From positions 175,034-239,033 of the forward strand of contig NZ_JABAID010000005.1 of assembly GCF_012641335.1 (NCBI RefSeq): DNA of 64,000 nucleotides, read 5' to 3'. Shown one piece after another: positions 47,574 through 55,734 of the stretch. Numbering within the stretch: the stretch's first letter is position 1; every line of letters starts with the position of its first letter. Below the pieces are notes generated by a model. The model saw only the letters and a program-made list of their open reading frames with translations. It was not told where the DNA came from and ran no database searches. Origin of the DNA: Novosphingobium sp. ERN07. Lineage in GTDB: Bacteria > Pseudomonadota > Alphaproteobacteria > Sphingomonadales > Sphingomonadaceae. The translations under genes were made by a program, and so were the position numbers.

Positions 47574-48470
47574 TCAAGCCTGCTGCGCCAGACAATCCAG
47601 GCACAAGCGGCGCACCGCATCCAGTGCGGGGTTGGGATTGCCGCGCTTCCACGCCATGAACAGTTCCACCGGCGCTTCGGGTGTCGTCACCAGCCGCCGG
47701 AACCTCACGGCATCGGGGTGCAGGTCCACGGCCGAACGCGGCACGATGGCCGCCGCTACGCCCGCACGCACCAGCCCCAGCATAGAATGGATCTGCGTGA
47801 CGTGCTGCACCACCACCGGGCTGAGCGCCGCTTCATCGAAAAAGCGCATCAGCATGTCGTGGAAATACCCCGCGCCTTTCCGCGAATACATCACCAGCGG
47901 CACATCGTGCAGATCGGCCAGCGTCAGCTCTTCCTTGTCCTCGCGCGGATCGCCATCGGGCAAGGCAACCACCAGCGGCTCGGACAGTGCCAGCGCCGTC
48001 TCGAACTCGCTGCGCACGATGGGCGGGCGCATGAACGCGATGTCCACCAGCCCGGTCAGCAATGCCTCGGTCTGATCGCGCGAAACCATTTCGTGCAATT
48101 CAAGATCGATGTTCGGCAGCGCCGTGCGCGCCTGCGCCACGATGCCCGGCACCAGCGAATAGCCCGATACGGCAGTGAACCCGATGGAAACCTTGCCCGC
48201 ATCGCCCCGCGCCACACGCCGGGCGGCCAGCGCCGCGTTCTCTGCCAGCCGCACGATCCGCTGCGCTTCGATCAGGAACACCCGCCCCGCAGGCGTCAGC
48301 GCCACATTGCGGCTGGTCCGCTCCAGCAGGGTCACGTCCAGAATGCGCTCAAGCAGTTGTATCTGCCGGCTGAGCGGCGATTGCGTCATGTTAAGACGCT
48401 TCGCCGCCCTGCCGAAGTGGAGTTCCTCGGCAGCGGCGACGAAGCAACGGAGCTGGCTCAATTCGAACAT
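47574..48470 (-). CDS. LysR-family transcriptional regulator
   Basis: A 298-residue regulator. The N-terminal winged helix MFELSQLRCFVAAAEELHFGRAAKRLNMTQSPLSRQIQLLERILDVTLLERTSRNVALTPAGRVFL is textbook LysR. A periplasmic-binding-protein-like effector domain follows (VSIGFTAVSGYSLVPGIV onward). It sits between kdgD (19 bp) and the esterase (4 bp) in one operon, so it probably controls these genes in response to a sugar-acid intermediate. The ATG at 48470 or 48473 directly follows GGAG; I chose 48470 for spacing. Confidence 0.93.
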   Translation of the reverse strand: MFELSQLRCFVAAAEELHFGRAAKRLNMTQSPLSRQIQLLERILDVTLLERTSRNVALTPAGRVFLIEAQRIVRLAENAALAARRVARGDAGKVSIGFTAVSGYSLVPGIVAQARTALPNIDLELHEMVSRDQTEALLTGLVDIAFMRPPIVRSEFETALALSEPLVVALPDGDPREDKEELTLADLHDVPLVMYSRKGAGYFHDMLMRFFDEAALSPVVVQHVTQIHSMLGLVRAGVAAAIVPRSAVDLHPDAVRFRRLVTTPEAPVELFMAWKRGNPNPALDAVRRLCLDCLAQQA

Positions 48471-48489
48471 CATCTCCGCATTAGCCCAT

Positions 48490-49419
48490 TTACGCTGCCC
48501 CGACGAGAGAGCCTGCCGAAACCTTCTCCACCAGCGCACGCAGTTCGGCGTGTTCGGCCTCGGTCAGATCGGTCAGCGGCGAACGCACCGGCCCCACATC
48601 GCGCCCGATCACGCGGCACCCTGCCTTCACGATCGACACCGCATAGCCCCGCCCGCAATTGCGCAGCGTGATATAGGGCAGCACGAAATCGCGCAGTTGC
48701 TTCTGCACTTCGGCATGGTTCCCGGCGCGCACCGCGTTATAGAACGCCAGCGCCCATTCCGGCATGAAGTTGAAGATCGCAGACGAATAGGTCGTCACCC
48801 CCATCGTCAGATAGGGCGTGGCAAATGTCTCAGCCGTGGGCAGCCCGCCGATATAGGTCAGCCGGTCGCCCATGCGGTTATAGATGCGCTGCATCAGTTC
48901 GATATCGCCCACCCCGTCCTTGTAGCCGACAAGGTTAGGATTGCGCTCGCACAGACCTTCCAGCGTATCGTCGTCCAGAATAGCGTTGTCGCGGTTATAG
49001 ACGATCACACCCAGCCCCGTTGACTGGCACACCGCCTCGACATGCGCAGCAAGGCCTTCCTGCTTCGCCCCCACAAGGTAGGGCGGCAGCAGCAGAATGC
49101 CATCAGCCCCGGCCTTTTCCGCACCCCGCGCGATGCCAGTGGCAATGGCCGTGCCATATCCGCAGCCCGAAATCACCGGCACACCGGCTTTACGCACCTC
49201 CACGGCGGCGCGCACCACATCGACCACTTCTTCCGGCGTCAGCGAGAAGAATTCGCCCGTGCCGCCAGCGGCAAACAGGCCTGAAAGATCGTGGCGCAGC
49301 ATCCAGTCGCAATGGTCCTGAAACGCGGAGATATTGACCGCACCGTCATCGGCAAACGGCGTTACGGGGAATGACAGCAGGCCTTCGCCAAGCCGGCGTG
49401 CCATTGTGACGGGGTCCAT
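48490..49419 (-). CDS. kdgD: 5-dehydro-4-deoxyglucarate dehydratase
   Basis: Decarboxylating dehydratase that turns 5-keto-4-deoxyglucarate into 2-oxoglutarate semialdehyde (EC 4.2.1.41) in D-glucarate, galactarate and hexuronate catabolism. The 309-residue DHDPS-fold product has [19 protein letters not shown] and [17 protein letters not shown], the KdgD-specific [13 protein letters not shown] with the conserved tyrosine, and the Schiff-base lysine in [15 protein letters not shown]. An AGAGGAG site precedes the ATG. Its product is the substrate of the aldehyde dehydrogenase at 38171-39661. Confidence 0.92.
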   Translation of the reverse strand: MDPVTMARRLGEGLLSFPVTPFADDGAVNISAFQDHCDWMLRHDLSGLFAAGGTGEFFSLTPEEVVDVVRAAVEVRKAGVPVISGCGYGTAIATGIARGAEKAGADGILLLPPYLVGAKQEGLAAHVEAVCQSTGLGVIVYNRDNAILDDDTLEGLCERNPNLVGYKDGVGDIELMQRIYNRMGDRLTYIGGLPTAETFATPYLTMGVTTYSSAIFNFMPEWALAFYNAVRAGNHAEVQKQLRDFVLPYITLRNCGRGYAVSIVKAGCRVIGRDVGPVRSPLTDLTEAEHAELRALVEKVSAGSLVGAA

Positions 49420-49490
49420 TCGAAGCTCCTCTCCACTGCGTCAAAGCGCAGACTTTCGGCTGCCCCGGAATTAGGCCGCGCGCCGCTTCG

Positions 49491-49530
49491 GGTCCAAACC
49501 AAACGCGCGATGGACCAATGCACGGATTGG
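49491..49530. promoter_or_regulatory. Candidate operator dyads between kdgD and the amine oxidase gene
   Basis: Two overlapping dyads lie in the 245-bp divergent region: GGTCCA-N14-TGGACC (49491-49516) and CCAAT-N6-ATTGG (49515-49530). A LysR protein encoded in the adjacent operon is a plausible binder, but the match to a T-N11-A core is not exact. Confidence 0.35.
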
Positions 49531-49664
49531 CTAGATCGACCGTACCAAGCCCCGCGCAGCCCGTCCGAATGCGTCAAACAACGTATGCTCAAGGGGCGGG
49601 AACCATCCGACAACGCTGCACTGCAGCAAATGCACCAAAGCCGCGCTGCCTTGGGGACTCATCG

Positions 49665-51257
49665 ATGCCGTTCGATCCTGCGCTTCCCGTCAGCAAGCGC
49701 GATCTGCTCGCCCTGATCGGCAAGGCGGGCGGGGCATCGGCCATGTACCTTGCAATGACCAGCCTCGGTCAGGCGCAGGCCTCCCCGTTCAAGGGCGTGC
49801 CCGGCCTTGAAGGTGGATCAAAGGGCGCATCGGTGCTGATCCTCGGCGCCGGGCTGGCTGGCCTGACCGCTGCCTACGAACTGCGCCGCGCCGGATATGC
49901 AGTGCAAGTGCTTGAATACAATGATCGCGTTGGCGGCCGATCATGGACGCTGCGCGGCGGTGATCGCTTCACCGAACTCGGCGGCGCAACGCAGACCTGC
50001 GCATTTTCGCCCGGCAACTACATCAACCCCGGTCCGTGGCGCATTCCGCACAATCACTACGCGATCATGCACTACTGCCATGAACTCGGCGTCGCGCTCG
50101 AACCGTTCATCCAGTTGAACTACAACGCCTATGTCCATTCCACGAAGGCGTTCGGCGGCGCACCCCAGCGCTATAGGCATATTCAAGCAGACTTCCTCGG
50201 CCACGTCAGCGAATTGATGGCCAAGGCCGTAAAGAAGGACGCGCTGGCCGATACGGTAACCAAGGAAGACGGCGAAATCCTGCTCGAAGCGCTCCGCGAT
50301 CTGGGGGCGCTCGACAAGGATTACCGCTATGTCGCAGGTAAACCCTCCAGCGAACGAAGAGGCTGGACGAAGGGGCCGGGCGGCGGCCTTTCAGCAGAAC
50401 CCATCGCCTCCCAGCCGCTGACCTTTGAAGCCGTCCTGCAATCGGGCCTGTGGAACCACATTTCCGACAGCATGGGGTCCACCCACCACACCGCGATTTT
50501 TCAACCCGTGGGCGGCATGGACATGATCCCCCGCGCCTTTGCCAAACAGGTGGGCGATGCCGTCCGCTTCAACGCCAAGGTCACGCAGATCACGCAGGGC
50601 GAAACCGGCGTCACCGCCGCCTATGTCGATACCAAGACCGGCGCAAAGGCCACCGCCCGCGCCGACTGGTGCATCTGCACGATCCCCCTCTCGATCCTCA
50701 GCCAGATCGACATGAATGTGGGGCCAGACATGGCCGCCGCCATCGGCGCAGTGCCCTATGAAGCCTCGCTCAAAGTCGGCCTGGAATTCAAGCGCCGCTT
50801 CTGGGAACAGGACGAACAGATCTACGGCGGCATCACGATGACCGATCTGCCCATCGGCCAGATCAGCTATCCCAGCAGCCGCTATGGCTCACCCGGCCCC
50901 GCCACGCTGCTCGGTGCCTATGGCTTCGGCGCGTTCGCCTATGAATTCACCTCGCTACCTCCAGCAGAGCGCGTGGCCCGTGCGGTCGAATGGGGCAGCC
51001 GCATCCACCCGCAATATAGCCAAGAGTTCGTCAGCGGCGTGGCCGTGGGCTGGCACCGTGTGCCGTGGACGCAGGGCTGCTTCGGCAACTGGAGCGATGA
51101 AGCCCGCGCCGAGCATTACAAGAACCTGTGCCAGATCGACGGGCGCATCATGCTGGCGGGCGAACACGCATCCTACATCCCCGCTTGGCAGGAAGGCGCG
51201 ATCACATCGGCACTCGATGCCATCGGGCGGCTGCACCAGCGCGTCATGGCTGGATAA
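49665..51257 (+). CDS. Flavin-dependent amine oxidase/dehydrogenase
   Basis: A 530-residue monoamine-oxidase-like flavoprotein. Residues 1-38 form a Tat-like signal (VSKRDLLALIGKAGGASAMYLAM, with KR instead of RR). The FAD dinucleotide motif LILGAGLAGLTAAYELRRAGYAVQVLEYNDRVGGRSW follows, then the conserved TELGGATQ. The C-terminus is GRIMLAGEHASYIPAWQEGAITSALDAIGRL, the FAD-covering amine oxidase end. The substrate is unknown. A c-type cytochrome gene follows after 13 bp, suggesting electrons go to the cytochrome rather than to oxygen. The ATG at 49665 is where the signal begins; the in-frame extension to 49518 is basic and unlike a signal. Confidence 0.9.
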   Translation: MPFDPALPVSKRDLLALIGKAGGASAMYLAMTSLGQAQASPFKGVPGLEGGSKGASVLILGAGLAGLTAAYELRRAGYAVQVLEYNDRVGGRSWTLRGGDRFTELGGATQTCAFSPGNYINPGPWRIPHNHYAIMHYCHELGVALEPFIQLNYNAYVHSTKAFGGAPQRYRHIQADFLGHVSELMAKAVKKDALADTVTKEDGEILLEALRDLGALDKDYRYVAGKPSSERRGWTKGPGGGLSAEPIASQPLTFEAVLQSGLWNHISDSMGSTHHTAIFQPVGGMDMIPRAFAKQVGDAVRFNAKVTQITQGETGVTAAYVDTKTGAKATARADWCICTIPLSILSQIDMNVGPDMAAAIGAVPYEASLKVGLEFKRRFWEQDEQIYGGITMTDLPIGQISYPSSRYGSPGPATLLGAYGFGAFAYEFTSLPPAERVARAVEWGSRIHPQYSQEFVSGVAVGWHRVPWTQGCFGNWSDEARAEHYKNLCQIDGRIMLAGEHASYIPAWQEGAITSALDAIGRLHQRVMAG

Positions 51258-51270
51258 GAAAGGAGCCGCG

Positions 51271-51726
51271 ATGAAGTTCCAGTCGAGCATCCTGCACGTA
51301 GCCGCCGCTCTGGCATTCGCCAACATCGGCGCCGTGGCAATCGCCCAGTCGGCGGCAGAAGCATCAGGCCCCGCCAAATCCATCCTGCTACAATCCGGCG
51401 ATGCCGATGGCGCTTTCATCAACGCCCGCCAGTTCAGCGAACCCGACGGTGAACGACTTTACCGCCGCGTCTGCGCCGGATGCCACATGCCCGATGCCAA
51501 GGGGGCGCAGGGCGCTGGCATTTATCCCGCGCTGGCCGCAAACGCGAACCTCGCTTCAGGCGATTATGCCGTGGTCGTAGTCATGAAAGGCCTGCACGGA
51601 ATGCCCGGCGTGGGCCGCATGATGTCTGATGATCAGGTGGCCGATGTGGTCAACTACGTCCGCACCCATTTCGGCAACAGATATCGTGATAAGGTCACCC
51701 CAGCGCAGGTCAAATCCGTGCGTTGA
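51271..51726 (+). CDS. Periplasmic c-type cytochrome (monohaem)
   Basis: A 151-residue class I cytochrome c. A signal peptide ends near AIAQSAAEA. The haem motif is CAGCH (residues 68-72) in LYRRVCAGCHMPDAKGAQGAGIYPALAANANLASGDY, and the axial methionine is in KGLHGMPGVGRMM. The end, MSDDQVADVVNYVRTHFGN, is the usual C-terminal helix. GGAG precedes the ATG. It is 13 bp after the amine oxidase and is the likely electron acceptor for it, as shown for nicotine oxidoreductase NicA2 and its cytochrome CycN. Confidence 0.92.
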   Translation: MKFQSSILHVAAALAFANIGAVAIAQSAAEASGPAKSILLQSGDADGAFINARQFSEPDGERLYRRVCAGCHMPDAKGAQGAGIYPALAANANLASGDYAVVVVMKGLHGMPGVGRMMSDDQVADVVNYVRTHFGNRYRDKVTPAQVKSVR

Positions 51727-51850
51727 CCGCAGACCACCGTTACAGCCTTGACTTGCCCGCCCTTCCCCTCCTAGGGCGCGCACCGAAATGCGGGGCCGTG
51801 CCTCGCCCATCCATCCGCTACGCCGAGTCCTGTCGAAGGGCGTTTTTGGA

Positions 51851-51869
51851 TCCACCCTGGCAGGGTGGA
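51851..51869 (+). promoter_or_regulatory. Hairpin over the purA ribosome site
   Basis: TCCACCCTGGCAGGGTGGA is a perfect palindrome (9-bp arms, 1-base centre). Its right arm runs into the purA Shine-Dalgarno region (GGTGGAGGAG, 51864-51873). As a DNA dyad it could be an operator. As RNA, the 1-base loop would open to 3-5 bases, leaving a stem that covers part of the ribosome site. Confidence 0.5.
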
Positions 51870-51880
51870 GGAGTGTATTC

Positions 51881-53170
51881 ATGGCCAACGTAACCGTGAT
51901 TGGTGCCCAGTGGGGCGATGAAGGCAAGGGCAAGATCGTCGATTGGCTGGCCAGCCGCGCCGATGCTGTCGTCCGCTTTCAGGGCGGCCACAACGCCGGG
52001 CACACGCTCGTCGTGGGCGAACAGGTCTACAAGCTGTCGCTGCTGCCTTCGGGCATCGTCACCGGCACGCTTTCGATCATTGGTAACGGCGTGGTGCTCG
52101 ATCCTTGGGCGCTCAAGGCAGAGATTGAAAAGCTCACCGGTCAGGGCGTTGAAATCAACGCTGAAAACTTCGCCATTGCAGACAATTGCCCGCTGATCCT
52201 GCCGCTCCACCGCGATCTTGATGGTCTGCGTGAACAGGCCGCCGGCGCGGGCAAGATCGGAACCACCGGGCGCGGCATTGGCCCCGCTTATGAGGACAAG
52301 GTTGGCCGCCGCGCCATCCGCGTTTGCGATCTGGCACATCTCGATGCGCTCGATTCGCAGCTTGACCGTCTTTGCGCGCATCACGATGCGCTGCGAGCAG
52401 GTTTCGGCCAGCCCCCGGTCGATCGTGCTGCCCTGATTGAGGAACTGCGTGAAATCGCGCCTTACGTGCTGCAATTCGCGCAGCCCGTGTGGAAACGATT
52501 GAACACCGTGCGCAAGGCTGGCGCGCGCATCCTGTTCGAAGGCGCGCAGGGCGTGCTGCTCGATGTCGATCACGGCACTTATCCGTTCGTCACCTCGTCG
52601 AACACCGTTTCGGGCACCGCAGCTTCCGGTTCGGGCCTCGGCCCCAATTCTACCGGATTCGTGCTGGGTATCGTCAAGGCCTATACCACGCGCGTCGGCT
52701 CCGGCCCCTTCCCGACCGAGCTTGAGGACGAAACCGGCCAACGCCTGGGCGAACGCGGCCATGAATTTGGCACCGTTACCGGGCGCAAGCGCCGCTGCGG
52801 CTGGTTCGATGCGGTGCTGGTGCGCCAGTCCTGCGCCATTTCCGGCGTGACCGGCATCGCGCTGACCAAGCTTGATGTGCTCGATGGCTTTGAAAAGGTG
52901 AAGATCTGCACCGGCTATCGCCTGCGCGGAAAGGTGCTGGACTACTATCCCAGCCACGCCGCCGATCAGGCAGAGGTCGAACCGATCTACGAAGAGATGG
53001 ACGGTTGGGACGGCACTACCGCAGGCGCGCGTTCGTGGGCCGATCTGCCCGCGCAGGCGATCAAGTATATCCAGCGCGTGCAGGAACTTATCGAAACGCC
53101 GGTGGCGCTGGTTTCCACCAGCCCGGAACGCGAAGACACGATCCTCGTGCGCGATCCTTTCATCGACTGA
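51881..53170 (+). CDS. purA: Adenylosuccinate synthetase
   Basis: GTP-dependent condensation of IMP and aspartate, first step of AMP synthesis. The 429-residue product begins [41 protein letters not shown] with the GDEGKGK loop (catalytic Asp and Lys). It also carries [45 protein letters not shown] and [16 protein letters not shown], all diagnostic. The ATG at 51881 has GGTGGAGGAG upstream; an in-frame ATG at 51788 would add a non-homologous leader. Confidence 0.97.
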   Translation: MANVTVIGAQWGDEGKGKIVDWLASRADAVVRFQGGHNAGHTLVVGEQVYKLSLLPSGIVTGTLSIIGNGVVLDPWALKAEIEKLTGQGVEINAENFAIADNCPLILPLHRDLDGLREQAAGAGKIGTTGRGIGPAYEDKVGRRAIRVCDLAHLDALDSQLDRLCAHHDALRAGFGQPPVDRAALIEELREIAPYVLQFAQPVWKRLNTVRKAGARILFEGAQGVLLDVDHGTYPFVTSSNTVSGTAASGSGLGPNSTGFVLGIVKAYTTRVGSGPFPTELEDETGQRLGERGHEFGTVTGRKRRCGWFDAVLVRQSCAISGVTGIALTKLDVLDGFEKVKICTGYRLRGKVLDYYPSHAADQAEVEPIYEEMDGWDGTTAGARSWADLPAQAIKYIQRVQELIETPVALVSTSPEREDTILVRDPFID

Positions 53171-53176
53171 TGATCG

Positions 53177-53725
53177 TTAGAGGGCGGCGGTGCCGCCCTC
53201 TCCGGCAATGTCGGCAATACGCTGCAACAGCGCATCGGCCCCTCTGGCGTAGGGGTCGAACCGTAATTCCGTGCCATCGTCGAATGTCACCACGAACATG
53301 CCGCCCATGCTCCGTTTCAGGCGCGTGATACTGGCGATTGGCCGTTGCACCGTTGCGCCGCCGTTGCTGCGAAACTGCATGATCCCACCGCGCCACATCG
53401 TTTCAGCCCGGCCGATCCGCCACATTTGCCAGAGACAAATCGCTGCGCCGACGGCGAAGGCGCCAACCATCCACCAGAGCACCTTCATCTGATCCGCCGC
53501 ATCAGCCCGCGCCGATCCGATGAACAGCCCTACGTAAGCCATCAGACCCGCCAGCCCGGTGGCCAGCAAAAGTGCGGTCCAGTGCATCGGACCGGGGCGC
53601 AGTTGCCCCCAGCCTACCCTCTGCTTCTGGCGCGGAACGCACAGCCGACCAATGCCCGCCGCTGCAACCGTAGCGGCGGCACCGGACAGGATTGGTCCCC
53701 AGAAATTCAGCGTATCGAATGCCAT
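53177..53725 (-). CDS. Small membrane protein with PH-like C-terminal domain
   Basis: A 182-residue protein of unknown function. An N-terminal hydrophobic segment (GPILSGAAATVAAAGIGRLCV) precedes two helices (WTALLLATGLAGLMAYVGLFIGS and VLWWMVGAFAVGAAICLW). The cytoplasmic C-terminal part ends IMQFRSNGGATVQRPIASITRLKRSMGGMFVVTFDDGTELRFDPYARGADALLQRI. This pattern resembles bacterial PH-domain membrane proteins. It converges on purA with a 6-bp gap. I chose the ATG at 53725; longer in-frame starts run into the divergent transpeptidase gene. Confidence 0.7.
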   Translation of the reverse strand: MAFDTLNFWGPILSGAAATVAAAGIGRLCVPRQKQRVGWGQLRPGPMHWTALLLATGLAGLMAYVGLFIGSARADAADQMKVLWWMVGAFAVGAAICLWQMWRIGRAETMWRGGIMQFRSNGGATVQRPIASITRLKRSMGGMFVVTFDDGTELRFDPYARGADALLQRIADIAGEGGTAAL

Positions 53726-53788
53726 TTCGGCACATTGCCATGTTCGAGTTGCCATTCCCTTGCCGACGCTTGCCGGTATGGTGAAAAG

Positions 53789-54334
53789 ATGCGCCGCCAT
53801 CTCATACTGCTCGTGCTTGGCATTTTCGGTGTTGCAGCCATTTGCGGACTGTTCCCCGGTTCGCTCCATTCTGCCAACGCCAGCGGGATCGGGGCCAGCG
53901 CGGTCCAGGCCGAAGATGCAGCCGCAATCCGTGTGGAAAAGGCAGCGCGCCGCCTGCTGCTGCTCGATGCGACAGGCGTTGTGTTGCGCCGGTTTGACGG
54001 CATCCAGCTTGGCGATGCGCCGCAAGGACACAAGCGGTTCGAAGGCGATGAACGGACGCCCGAAGGTCGCTACGTGATCGACCACGGCAACCCGCAAAGC
54101 GCCTATCATCTGTCGCTGCACATTTCCTATCCCAACGCGGCGGATAAGGACTTTGCCGAATCGCAGGGAAAGTCTCCGGGCGGGCAGATATTCATCCACG
54201 GACAACCGAACTGGATCAAAATCGGCCGTGTTCCCGGCGATTGGACAGATGGCTGCATCGCTTTATCAAATGAAGAAATCGAAGAATTATGGTCACTTGT
54301 GGGTGATGGAACCCCCATCGAGATCGTATCTTGA
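53789..54334 (+). CDS. L,D-transpeptidase-family protein (YkuD-like)
   Basis: A 181-residue exported protein, probably acting on peptidoglycan in the periplasm. It has a signal peptide (RRHLILLVLGIFGVAAICGLFPGSLHSANA), then the YkuD-type domain with TPEGRYVIDHGNPQSAYHLSLHISYPN. The catalytic pair lies in IFIHGQPN (His) and GDWTDGCIALSNEEIEELW (the nucleophilic Cys; the usual SxGC is here TDGC). Length is short for the family, with no LysM or other binding domain. It is convergent with nothing and precedes a regulator gene by 85 bp. Confidence 0.88.
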   Translation: MRRHLILLVLGIFGVAAICGLFPGSLHSANASGIGASAVQAEDAAAIRVEKAARRLLLLDATGVVLRRFDGIQLGDAPQGHKRFEGDERTPEGRYVIDHGNPQSAYHLSLHISYPNAADKDFAESQGKSPGGQIFIHGQPNWIKIGRVPGDWTDGCIALSNEEIEELWSLVGDGTPIEIVS

Positions 54335-54374
54335 TCCAAAATCGAGATAACGGGTCTTGACCTGATCTACGTTT

Positions 54375-54389
54375 GTTCCACACCTGTTC
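54375..54389. promoter_or_regulatory. SOS-box-like sequence GTTC-N7-GTTC
   Basis: GTTC-CACACCT-GTTC exactly fits the alphaproteobacterial LexA consensus GTTC-N7-GTTC. It lies 30 bases upstream of the regulator start at 54420, just after a TTGACC -35-like element (54357-54362), so a bound repressor would overlap the expected -10. The match is to a short motif and could be chance. Confidence 0.55.
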
Positions 54390-54419
54390 ACATACGTAGA
54401 GATGCTAAGGAACAGGGCA

Positions 54420-55490
54420 ATGGCACAGGCAGTGGCACCGTTCGAATACGCCGCCAGCACAGATCGGGCCAGCACAGATCGGGCCAGCACGGAACAGGGA
54501 TGGCCGAACATGGCTGGTGGAGATGACACTTCGTTGCTCCGAACGTTCGCGCCGCTCGCCGTCACGATCTTTGCCGACCGCGCATGGCTGCGCAGCGAAA
54601 TGGCCGAAGATGCCGCCGCCGCCGGGCTTCGCGTAGCCCGTACCACCGATCTGGCAACGATTGCTGCCGGGATTGATGATGCGCCTCTGGGCGATCTGGT
54701 TCTGGTCGATTGCCCAGTGCTGGAAGGCGCGGAAATGGCCGCCCTTGCCCGTCTGGATCAGCGGGTTGCCAATGGCGGGGCACAGATGGTCGTATCTACC
54801 AGCATGGGTTCGCTTGATGATGTGTTCGGCTGCCTCGATCAGTCCGCCGCGCAGATTCTCGTAAGCCCCAGCCGCGCGGATCGCGTGATGGCGCTGGGTC
54901 AGGTATTGTGCAGGCAGGGTTCGCGCGTTCGCGAACTGTCGGATATTGATCGCATGTCACTGCTGCGGCTTACCCAGCAAGTTTCCGAAATCGCCCATAA
55001 ACTCGAAGCGCTGTCAGGCAGTCCGCTTGATGAAGGAAACGCTGATCGCGTTGGCGCTTCGGCTTTTTCGTTCGATGGCAGCAACGCCCGCGATCCCGCC
55101 ACGCAGCGCCTTGTGCAATCATCTGCGCGCCCAGCCCGCCCTTCCCTTCCCGATCCGCGCCTTGTCCGCAAGATCATCCGCCAGCGCCAATTACGTTCAC
55201 GCTTTTTCGAAGGGGAACTCTTCGGAGATCCCGCGTGGGACATGCTGCTCGATCTCACCGCCGCGCGGGCAGAGCATAAGCGCGTCTCCGTCACCTCGCT
55301 GTGCATCGCATCGGGCGTGCCGCCCACCACTGCGCTGCGCTGGATCAGCCAGATGACCGGTGCGGGCCTGTTCTGCCGGGCAGAGGATGCGACCGACCGT
55401 CGCCGCGCTTTCATCACTCTTTCAGACACGGCAACCGAAGCGATGGCCCGCTATTTCGGAGAAGTCGGCAGCGATCTTCTGGCGCTGTGA
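54420..55490 (+). CDS. Winged-helix (MarR-like) regulator with N-terminal receiver-like domain
   Basis: A 356-residue protein. Residues about 1-40 are low complexity and contain a tandem repeat (STDRASTDRAST). About residues 45-170 have alternating strands and helices (LAVTIFADRAWLRSEMAEDAAAAGLRVART, then GDLVLVDCPVLEGAEMAAL), like a degenerate receiver domain. The C-terminal about 110 residues form a winged helix, with RVSVTSLCIASGVPPTTALRWISQMTGAGLFCRAEDATDRRRAFITLSDTA, as in MarR-family proteins. Targets are unknown. The ATG at 54420 follows AAGGAACAGGG; an in-frame ATG at 54402 is possible. A LexA-box-like site lies upstream and a 10-bp repeat array follows the stop. Confidence 0.82.
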   Translation: MAQAVAPFEYAASTDRASTDRASTEQGWPNMAGGDDTSLLRTFAPLAVTIFADRAWLRSEMAEDAAAAGLRVARTTDLATIAAGIDDAPLGDLVLVDCPVLEGAEMAALARLDQRVANGGAQMVVSTSMGSLDDVFGCLDQSAAQILVSPSRADRVMALGQVLCRQGSRVRELSDIDRMSLLRLTQQVSEIAHKLEALSGSPLDEGNADRVGASAFSFDGSNARDPATQRLVQSSARPARPSLPDPRLVRKIIRQRQLRSRFFEGELFGDPAWDMLLDLTAARAEHKRVSVTSLCIASGVPPTTALRWISQMTGAGLFCRAEDATDRRRAFITLSDTATEAMARYFGEVGSDLLAL

Positions 55491-55506
55491 ATCGTGCGTT
55501 TCCGAA

Positions 55507-55540
55507 GTGCACCTAGATGCACCTAGCTGCACCTAAGCGC
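55507..55540 (-). repeat. Tandem 10-bp repeat, inverted copy of the 15281-15310 array
   Basis: Three units of TAGGTGCANN (minus-strand reading: TAGGTGCAGC, TAGGTGCATC, TAGGTGCACT) plus a degenerate fourth (AGATGCGCTT), 10-bp phased. It begins 17 bases after the regulator stop codon. Confidence 0.85.
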
Positions 55541-55734
55541 ATCTGACCGACCTCGAACGCCACCTGCATGGCGCTGAAAGGGCGCACAAATCCACCGGTT
55601 TTGCGCCCCGGCAGCGCGCCATACCGTGCGTGTTGCTCCGACAAGTGATTCCTGCCGTGTGCGGTTGGACTTCGCCAACATCTGCGCGTGCTACCTCGCT
55701 ACCATCGCCTGCAAATCCAGCAAAGGCAGGCCCC

